NCBI GenBank assembly: GCA_947471035.1
Contig: CANIWJ010000037.1
Coordinates: forward strand, 1 to 32,179
Direction of reading: 5' to 3'
DNA: 32,179 nt
DNA from: Verrucomicrobiota bacterium
GTDB lineage: Bacteria > Verrucomicrobiota > Verrucomicrobiia > Opitutales > Opitutaceae
The stretch's first letter is position 1. Every line of letters begins with the position of its first letter. Shown here one piece after another: positions 26,786-32,179 of the stretch. The position numbers were made by a program, and so were the translations under genes. The notes beneath the pieces are model-generated. The model saw only the letters and a program-made list of their open reading frames with translations, ran no database searches and was not told where the DNA came from.

Positions 26786-27274
26786 TTAGCGACGCTGATT
26801 GGCCTGCTTCAGGGCCTGCTTCATTTCCATGTTCACGACCCGCTTCTTCAAGTCGTCGCGTTTGTCGTGCAGCTTTTTTCCGGTGCAGAGCGCGATCTCC
26901 ACCTTCACCAACGCTTCTTTGAAATAGAGCCGGAGCGGCACGAGGGCGAAGCCGCCAATCTGGAGCGCCTGGGCGATCTTGCGCAGCTCGTGTTTGTGCA
27001 GGAGCAGTTTGCGGGTGCGGCGGGTGGGGTGGTTGTTGGAATTGCCGAACGCGTATTCGTCGATGTGCGCGTTCATCAGCCAGAGATCGCCTTTTTCAAA
27101 ACGGCCAAAGGCGTCGTTAATCTGCGCCCGACCGGCGCGAATCGCCTTAACTTCGGTGCCTTGCAACTTGATGCCCGCCTCGAAGCGCTCTTCCACGGCA
27201 AAATCCCGCAACGCCTTGGCGTTGCGGATTTCGGTGTAGCGTTTGGCGTCCTTCTTGGACTTGGCGGCGGCCAT
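26786..27274 (-). CDS. smpB: SsrA-binding protein SmpB
   Basis: SmpB brings tmRNA (SsrA) to stalled ribosomes for trans-translation. The 162-residue protein shows FEAGIKLQGTEVKAIRAGRAQI, the beta-barrel core with HIDEYAFGNSNNHPTRRTRKLLLHK, and the positively charged C-terminal tail LHDKRDDLKKR that reaches into the mRNA channel. The tmRNA gene itself is not in the window. The upstream 37-base gap to the rpoZ terminator is too short for an obvious extra promoter. Confidence 0.97.
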   Translation of the reverse strand: MAAAKSKKDAKRYTEIRNAKALRDFAVEERFEAGIKLQGTEVKAIRAGRAQINDAFGRFEKGDLWLMNAHIDEYAFGNSNNHPTRRTRKLLLHKHELRKIAQALQIGGFALVPLRLYFKEALVKVEIALCTGKKLHDKRDDLKKRVVNMEMKQALKQANQRR

Positions 27275-27311
27275 GGCGGTTAGGGGAGCGTGACGTGAAG
27301 CGGGCTAAAAA

Positions 27312-27342
27312 CAAAAGCCGCCACCCGCATTCAGGTGACGGC
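27312..27342 (-). terminator. Intrinsic terminator after rpoZ
   Basis: On the minus strand GCCGTCACC pairs with GGTGGCGGC (plus-strand arms 27334-27342 and 27317-27325, one G-T pair) and a TTTTG tract follows. It is 33 bases past the rpoZ stop and upstream of smpB. Confidence 0.75.
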
Positions 27343-27374
27343 GCGACTGCGGCGGGCGGAGCGCCGAGGAGTGC

Positions 27375-27569
27375 TCAGGCGAGCTCGTAGGTAATCTTGC
27401 CCTCGATGATCTCGCGCAGGGCGATATCCTCGGGAGAAAGTTTTTCCAACGACTCGACCAAGGGACGGCTGCCCTTTTTGAGCTGTTTTACGCGGCGCGA
27501 GACCACGTTGATGAGCACGTTCGGGTCTTTGATGACGGCCTTGGCTTCCTTGAGATATTCGTCGCGCAT
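27375..27569 (-). CDS. rpoZ: RNA polymerase omega subunit
   Basis: A 64-residue protein with the omega core: VLINVVSRRVKQLKKGSRPLVE, then EDIALREIIEGKITYE, which matches the conserved 'R.RQL..G..P.V......ALREI..GKI' helix pair. Omega stabilises and helps assemble RNA polymerase. ATG 27569 (MRDEYLKEA) is chosen over 27638. The small size is usual in this phylum. It is divergent from cutA across 154 bases that carry no other feature. Confidence 0.88.
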   Translation of the reverse strand: MRDEYLKEAKAVIKDPNVLINVVSRRVKQLKKGSRPLVESLEKLSPEDIALREIIEGKITYELA

Positions 27570-27723
27570 GATTTTTAAAAAAGAGGGGCGGAGAGATTGA
27601 GAACCGGAGAGCACAAAACCCGGCGCGGCGTCGGTCAAGGGTCATTTTCCCTCTGCATTTTTTCGTTTTCCCCCTCGCCGCCTGCCGATTTTCCGCGCAC
27701 TTCGACCTCCCCGCAAATTCGCC

Positions 27724-28044
27724 ATGTTAATCGCCACCACGACCGTAGCCAGTTCCAGCGAAGCCGAACACCTCGCCGCCGCCTGCATCGAGCAAAACCT
27801 CGCCGTATGCGCCCAAGTCGAAGGCCCGATCCACTCGCACTACGTCTGGCAGGGTCGCCGTACCGTCGCGCAGGAGTGGCGCATCACGTTTAAACTTCTG
27901 GAAACCCAGGCCGACGCCCTCACCGCCTACGTTCACGCCACTCATCCTTACGAAGTTCCGCAGTGGATTTTGGTCACCGCCGCACGAGTAGGAGAAAAAT
28001 ACTTGTCATGGGCTCGCGCGCCCCGTAGCTCAATCAACCTTTAA
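27724..28044 (+). CDS. cutA: CutA-like divalent-cation tolerance protein
   Basis: The 106-residue product has the CutA core: ACIEQNLAVCAQVEGPIHSHYVWQG, then EWRITFKLLE and HPYEVPQWI. CutA forms very stable trimers resembling PII proteins; its role in metal tolerance in E. coli is only partly understood. It starts the plus-strand pair with the small basic protein, 33 bases upstream of it. Confidence 0.95.
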   Translation: MLIATTTVASSSEAEHLAAACIEQNLAVCAQVEGPIHSHYVWQGRRTVAQEWRITFKLLETQADALTAYVHATHPYEVPQWILVTAARVGEKYLSWARAPRSSINL

Positions 28045-28077
28045 TCCGTTTCTTAACCACACGACCCTCTTACAGCC

Positions 28078-28233
28078 ATGTCACAACACGCCAGCCTCCA
28101 AGGTGCCAAAGGCATCGTCATCAAGCGTAACGTCCTTAAGCGCTTCGAGCGCGTGGCCATTCTCAAAAAGCGTGGCCAATGGAAAGAGGGCGAGCGCATC
28201 CTCGGCCTCCGCAAGACCAAGCCCGACGTCTAA
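28078..28233 (+). CDS. Small basic protein of Chlamydiae/Verrucomicrobia type
   Basis: ATG at 28078 opens a 51-residue frame, MSQHASLQGA... ending KTKPDV, rich in Lys and Arg. It fits the small basic protein family conserved in Chlamydiae and Verrucomicrobia (core KRNVLKRFERV and GLRKTKP). Function is unknown; charge suggests binding to RNA or the ribosome. It is shorter than most ORF cut-offs. A strong terminator follows 45 bases later. It is useful as a lineage marker for this window. Confidence 0.9.
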   Translation: MSQHASLQGAKGIVIKRNVLKRFERVAILKKRGQWKEGERILGLRKTKPDV

Positions 28234-28277
28234 GCAACGGTGCGGCTCTCGCCGCCGACCTGCTTAACAGCCCTTTC

Positions 28278-28304
28278 AGGCGACCTTAACCGGTCGCCTT
28301 TTTT
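28278..28304 (+). terminator. Intrinsic terminator after small basic protein
   Basis: AGGCGACC pairs perfectly with GGTCGCCT around a TTAACC loop and is followed by a T6 run (28299-28304). Confidence 0.9.
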
Positions 28305-28360
28305 GTGCCCCAAACAGGCAGAGGCGGAGCTATACCAAAATCCTGAACAATCTGGACGTA

Positions 28361-28460
28361 TTTTAACGCAGAGTCGCTAAGCCGCGAAGTTCACAAAGAC
28401 CCGGAAAAGAAAAAAAAGGGGGGGGGAGCTTCTCCGCGCCTTTGCGCCTCTGCGTTAAAA
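28361..28460. repeat. CGCAGAG-type phased inverted repeat (100 bp)
   Basis: The outer 13 bases TTTTAACGCAGAG and CTCTGCGTTAAAA are perfectly complementary. The left arm units are CGCAGAG, CGCTAAG, CGCGAAG and CACAAAG; the right arm, read inward on the other strand, is CGCAGAG, CGCAAAG, CGCGGAG, at 8-9 bp spacing. The loop contains an A8G9 tract (28410-28426). It lies between the small basic protein terminator and the stop of the convergent chemoreceptor gene; nothing else is seen in 28305-28519. Confidence 0.9.
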
Positions 28461-28519
28461 TCGGAATGCAGGGGAACTCGGCATCCAAAACCCTCGCGCG
28501 GACAACTGCCACTACCTGC

Positions 28520-30346
28520 CTAAGCCAGCGCCAGAGGCTCCGTATTCGAGGGCGGGATGGCTTTTTCGCCTATGACCGCGCGAACAGTGGTGAGGGTTTC
28601 GTTCATTTGCGCGATTTCGGCCTCAAACCCGTGGGCCGCCTGAGCGGTCCGGTCGGCTTCGCTGGCGTTGCTTTGGGTGATCTGATCGATCTGCTGCATC
28701 GCAGTGGTGATTTGTTCAAGGCCCCGGCTTTGCTCGGCAGACGCGATGGCGATATTTTCGACCAGTCGATTGGTTTCGACGGCCTTGCCGAGAATCGCAT
28801 CCAGACCGAGGGAAAGCTCTTTGACCGCAACAACGCCCTGTTTGCTGTGCTGGGCGGCCTCGCCGACCTTGTCGGCGGTTTCACGCGATGCTTCTGAACT
28901 TCGGCGGGCCAGGGAGCGGACCTCCTCGGCTACCACCGCGAAGCCGGCGCCGGCTTCGCCAGCTCGGGCGGCCTCGACGGCTGCGTTCAAGGCAAGAATA
29001 TTGGTCTGAAAGGCGATTTCATCGATGGTCTTGTTGATCGCGTAAATTTTCCCTGAAGAGATATTAATCGCCTCCATAACGCCCTGCATTTTTTGCATTT
29101 GCACAGAGCAATTACGGGCCGTTTCGAGGGCGGCCTTGGCGGCTAGGCTGGCCGACCGAGCGTCGTTGGCGTTGCCCTTGGTCATGCCGGACAGCTCTTC
29201 GAGTGCCGCGCTGATTTCTTCTAGCGAAGAGGCTTGGGCCCCGGCTCCTTCCGCGAGAATCCGGCTGGCGTTGGCAACCGTGCCGGCCATTTCGGAGGTG
29301 CGTTGCGCGCCGTTACCCAGCCGGGTGATTACCGCAGATAGGGAACGAATCACGTTTCGTTTAATAAGATGGCCAAAGGTCAGCCCAAAAACAGGCAGCA
29401 AAATGGCCAGGATGGCGAGTCGCAGCACAAGCTGGCCCGAGCGGTTTTCGGACTCGGTGGCAGTTTGCAAAGAGGTAACCATGCCTTGGTCGAGAATGGG
29501 ATTGATCACGTCATTCACGGCCTGTCCGGCGAGATCGAGTTCGCGAAGTTTCCCCATTCTCCGGCGGTAACTAAGTGGCAGGTCTTTCAGTTCGTCACCG
29601 TAGTCTTTGAGTGTGCCAGTAATCTCGTCGAGCAGGTCCTTGAGTTCGCCGGCGGGCAGGGACTGGTTGATGGTTTGGATGCTAGTCCGGATTTTCTCGA
29701 AAGTGGGCCAGCCTTGTTCGGCAAATTGTGGATCCTGCGAGGCATAGGTGAAGAGAACGGCGTTTTGAAGTTCGCCTAGTTTAAAGACGACTTCTTGGAA
29801 GGTCTTTTTGAGCACTTCGGCGTCGGCTCCTTCCGGGTAATTGGTCGCGGTGATTTGCTGGGTGAAAATCGTGATCAACAACGATGCTTGGGAGCCAAGA
29901 CCGCGCACGGAGCGATTGGAGATTTCTACATCACGCGACACCTGTTCAAACGCGGTGCGCCAGGTCTCGAGCAGGGGAAGTATTTTATCCGCAAACTCAG
30001 CCGTCGGAGGAGGGGCTGCACCCTCAGACACTGGGCGGGCGAAAACCTGCACCTTTTGGATAATACGGTCGAATAGCGCGAGGGCCGCCGCGTGGTCTTC
30101 GGGGCGTTGGGTTCGGGTATAATAGGAAACGGCAACAGTGGCGGCTTGGACGGCGGCAAGGGTTTCGGCAGCGGGTTTGGTTTCCGAATGCACCCGATTC
30201 TTAAGCTGGGTCGCGTCGCGGGAGACGAAACGGGCGTCCCACGTATTCCACAGACTGCTCGCGAGCACGACGACAGCGAGGCTGATGATAAAGAAGCTCA
30301 GTTGCCTGCCAATAGACTGGGGACGGGAGGAGGATTCACGTGTCAT
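28520..30346 (-). CDS. Methyl-accepting chemotaxis protein
   Basis: A 608-residue chemoreceptor. Two transmembrane helices (about 17-34 and 307-327) frame a helical periplasmic sensor (about 35-306, four-helix-bundle-like). The cytoplasmic signalling tip [44 protein letters not shown] (from 437, conserved hairpin) binds CheW and CheA in the family. No clear HAMP domain or C-terminal methyltransferase-tethering pentapeptide is seen. A GAGGG sequence precedes the ATG, and a TATAAT element lies 23 bases upstream. No che genes are nearby, so this is an orphan receptor; its ligand is unknown. Confidence 0.95.
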   Translation of the reverse strand: MTRESSSRPQSIGRQLSFFIISLAVVVLASSLWNTWDARFVSRDATQLKNRVHSETKPAAETLAAVQAATVAVSYYTRTQRPEDHAAALALFDRIIQKVQVFARPVSEGAAPPPTAEFADKILPLLETWRTAFEQVSRDVEISNRSVRGLGSQASLLITIFTQQITATNYPEGADAEVLKKTFQEVVFKLGELQNAVLFTYASQDPQFAEQGWPTFEKIRTSIQTINQSLPAGELKDLLDEITGTLKDYGDELKDLPLSYRRRMGKLRELDLAGQAVNDVINPILDQGMVTSLQTATESENRSGQLVLRLAILAILLPVFGLTFGHLIKRNVIRSLSAVITRLGNGAQRTSEMAGTVANASRILAEGAGAQASSLEEISAALEELSGMTKGNANDARSASLAAKAALETARNCSVQMQKMQGVMEAINISSGKIYAINKTIDEIAFQTNILALNAAVEAARAGEAGAGFAVVAEEVRSLARRSSEASRETADKVGEAAQHSKQGVVAVKELSLGLDAILGKAVETNRLVENIAIASAEQSRGLEQITTAMQQIDQITQSNASEADRTAQAAHGFEAEIAQMNETLTTVRAVIGEKAIPPSNTEPLALA

Positions 30347-30368
30347 CGACCCTCAGCAATCGGCCGGT

Positions 30369-30374
30369 ATTATA
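30369..30374 (-). promoter_or_regulatory. Candidate -10 box for the chemoreceptor gene
   Basis: A perfect TATAAT is present on the minus strand, ending 22 bases before the ATG at 30346. At 17-bp spacing the upstream hexamer is TTTAGG, a poor -35, so the promoter may be extended or use an activator. It follows the terminator of the upstream gene, which makes a promoter here necessary. Confidence 0.5.
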
Positions 30375-30422
30375 CGAACTTTATGCCGTAACCTAAATGT
30401 AACGATCACCATGCGCGTACTT

Positions 30423-30468
30423 AAAATGGCTTGGTCTTGGTGTGCCGAAGCACGCCAAAACCAAGCCA
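30423..30468 (-). terminator. Intrinsic terminator after PEP-CTERM gene
   Basis: A 19-bp stem with one mismatch and one G-T pair (arms 30427-30445 and 30450-30468, loop CGAA) is followed on the minus strand by TTTT (30423-30426). It lies 31 bases past the stop of the 30499 gene. Confidence 0.8.
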
Positions 30469-30498
30469 CTCAACAACCCAACAAAAACACCAAAACGC

Positions 30499-32179
30499 TT
30501 AGCGCACCCGACGCCGACGCATAGCCGCAAAACCAAGCAAGGCCGCGCCCGCCAAGGCAGCCGTGGTCGAGGGCTCGGGAATAGCGGAGGTCGCCGTGAC
30601 CTCGAAGACGCCCACGGAGCCGTTGCCGCCCGTGCCCTCAAAGCCGACTACAATGATGTTTTTGCCCGTCGGATTATCTGCCGCCGCGATGAAGAAGATC
30701 GATTCGGGCGATATATATGCACCACCGAGGACGCCATCGGTCGTTCCGGTTATGGGGTTAAAATAACCGGCGATAAACACGCTGTTTAGGTCGGTAATAT
30801 CGAACTGGAAAATTCCGTTTTCACGCTCGTTGCCGACGAAGACGAAGTCGCGACCGTTAAAACTGGCAAAGGCCAAAGCCTCCGGCTCAGGACCCTTATC
30901 GTCAGAGCGCGTGTCCATGTTGGACGTCAATCCGCTGTTCATGTTGAACGAGGCGGGATTATTGGCGGCCACGAACTGCTCAATCATGCTGCCGCTATCG
31001 AAGGCCAGTGCACCTGTGCTGGAATTCCAGATGCTGAAGCTGCGCGTGCCCATCATGGTGGGAACATCGGGCTTTCCATCCACGTTGGCGTCGCCGCCAA
31101 CGTCCTTAAGGATGTTCAGGCGGGCGATGTCAGTGTTGGTGGTAGTAAAGCCAACAACAGCGGTGGTTGCGCGATTGATGTCACCATCGTCGGGACGGGC
31201 GTCGCCCTCATTGGCGGTAACGATATAGGTGGTGCCGCTGCGATCAAATTTAGTGATCGTGTCGGGCATGGGCAATCCGACAACGACATCGTTGATCGCA
31301 ATGGTGGCGGTATTTCCAGCGCCGTCCCGATCCGAGGCATCAATCGTCTGCGTAATGGTGCCGAGCGAACTGATGTTGGTATATTTGCCCGTGGTGAGAT
31401 TCAGTTGGGCAATCGCGTTGGCCTCTTGCAGCGAGATGTAAGCGGTGGTGTTAGTCGCGGTGATATACTCCGGCTCAATGTCTGCGGCGTTGGGATTCTT
31501 GGAGGTGAGTGTGTCAAGACGGTTATTGCGGGTCGCGGAGAGATCGACACCCGAACCCAGGTTCGGCGCTGTGAAGTCGTAAGTGGCGACCGCTCCGCTC
31601 GTCAGCGCCGGAATCGCGGTGGTGAAGTTTCCACCCGTAACGCTGGAAATATTGACCACGCTTACCGAGCCGGGGCGTGCATTGCCTGCCGTGGTATCCA
31701 CTGCCGTGCTAACGAACTCACCTTCATTGGCGATAAGCAACTTACTGCCGTCCGGCGTGATAGTGACGGAATCGGGGTGGTAACCCACATCCAAAGTATG
31801 CAGCAAACTACCCGTGGAGAGATTAAAAAAAGCAATACGCCCAACCGGTCCAAGTTGACCAGGGGTGGCAGTCGCAGTGGCGGTCGGGATGACGGTGGCA
31901 ACGCCGAAGCCGCGGCTGTCGGCCAGCACACTGGAAATAGAGCTGATGTCAGTGGCAGTGGTGCCCAACGCCGCATCGAGACTGGCCCGAACTCCAGTGG
32001 TCAAGGTGCCAGATCCGGTGATGGTGTAGCTCTGCACGCCATGGGAGGAGCCCGCCAGCGAATCAGTGGTCAGCAAGGTGCCGCCAGCGAACGAGACGAT
32101 CTCGCCGCCGTTGGCGATGGCTTCGCAACCGAGGAAGGAAATGCCTGCCTGAACCGGCAGGCATACGGTCGCCGCTGCG
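30499..32179 (-). CDS. Secreted choice-of-anchor I protein with PEP-CTERM sorting signal (5' end missing)
   Basis: The frame is open to the window edge: codons before an apparent TTG start at 32076 continue upstream as FLGCEAIANGGEIVSFAGG, matching the domain, so the true start lies outside. Family segments include NEGEFV, EPEYITA, YIVTANEGDARPDDGD and GPEPEALAFASFNGRDFVFVGNER, typical of the choice-of-anchor I beta-propeller-like proteins related to alkaline phosphatase-type secreted proteins. The C-terminus is IPEPST, a hydrophobic helix and RRRRVR, the PEP-CTERM signal that exosortase/PEP sorting systems recognise. It is probably exported to the surface or periphery. No exosortase is in the window; activity is unknown. 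Confidence 0.88.
   Translation of the reverse strand, partial: AAATVCLPVQAGISFLGCEAIANGGEIVSFAGGTLLTTDSLAGSSHGVQSYTITGSGTLTTGVRASLDAALGTTATDISSISSVLADSRGFGVATVIPTATATATPGQLGPVGRIAFFNLSTGSLLHTLDVGYHPDSVTITPDGSKLLIANEGEFVSTAVDTTAGNARPGSVSVVNISSVTGGNFTTAIPALTSGAVATYDFTAPNLGSGVDLSATRNNRLDTLTSKNPNAADIEPEYITATNTTAYISLQEANAIAQLNLTTGKYTNISSLGTITQTIDASDRDGAGNTATIAINDVVVGLPMPDTITKFDRSGTTYIVTANEGDARPDDGDINRATTAVVGFTTTNTDIARLNILKDVGGDANVDGKPDVPTMMGTRSFSIWNSSTGALAFDSGSMIEQFVAANNPASFNMNSGLTSNMDTRSDDKGPEPEALAFASFNGRDFVFVGNERENGIFQFDITDLNSVFIAGYFNPITGTTDGVLGGAYISPESIFFIAAADNPTGKNIIVVGFEGTGGNGSVGVFEVTATSAIPEPSTTAALAGAALLGFAAMRRRRVR

Overview
The window looks like a piece of a Verrucomicrobiota chromosome, most likely from the Opitutaceae. 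The clues are high GC, a 51-residue 'small basic protein' of the Chlamydiae/Verrucomicrobia type (28078-28233), a protein with a PEP-CTERM C-terminus (30499-end) and a largely SD-poor gene set. This placement is inference from gene content; no rRNA is present.

Layout. The left edge cuts an IS5-type insertion sequence (transposase N-terminus, 1-63, minus). Next come minus-strand housekeeping genes: trmO, then the transcription-order series serS - GxxExxY cassette - tilS - ftsH (5978 down to 1091). A plus-strand group follows: an MsbA-like ABC exporter, an FkbM methyltransferase and a GT10 (fucosyltransferase-like) glycosyltransferase (6133-10007). From 19252 down to 10030 ten minus-strand genes form an envelope-glycan block: nucleotide-sugar epimerase, LpxL-like acyltransferase, ELM1-like protein, GT4, GT9 heptosyltransferase, gmhB, hldC, hldD, gmhA and hldA. 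Most of these junctions overlap by 1-4 bases or are nearly contiguous. Together they encode a complete ADP-L-glycero-beta-D-manno-heptose pathway plus transferases that could use it, so the organism probably makes heptose-containing LPS.

To the right are oppD/oppF-type ATPase genes (plus), a solitary type IIG restriction-modification enzyme with an AT-rich specificity half, then trmL, thrB, smpB and rpoZ (minus), cutA and the small basic protein (plus), a chemoreceptor (minus), and a secreted choice-of-anchor I/PEP-CTERM protein whose 5' end lies beyond the window.

The most unusual feature is a set of five short inverted-repeat elements sitting in gene junctions. Each arm runs TTTTAAC (or a close variant) followed by about three copies of a heptamer fitting CRCNRAK at roughly helical (8-10 bp) spacing. 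Three sequence versions occur: CGCGGAT at 4250-4685, CACTAAT three times (20382-20490, 21765-21858, 25687-25796) and CGCAGAG at 28361-28460. The first version encloses a PD-(D/E)XK-type GxxExxY gene whose start and stop codons lie inside the repeats. A separate 171-bp element with 28-bp terminal inverted repeats and TA ends separates two LPS genes (15934-16104).
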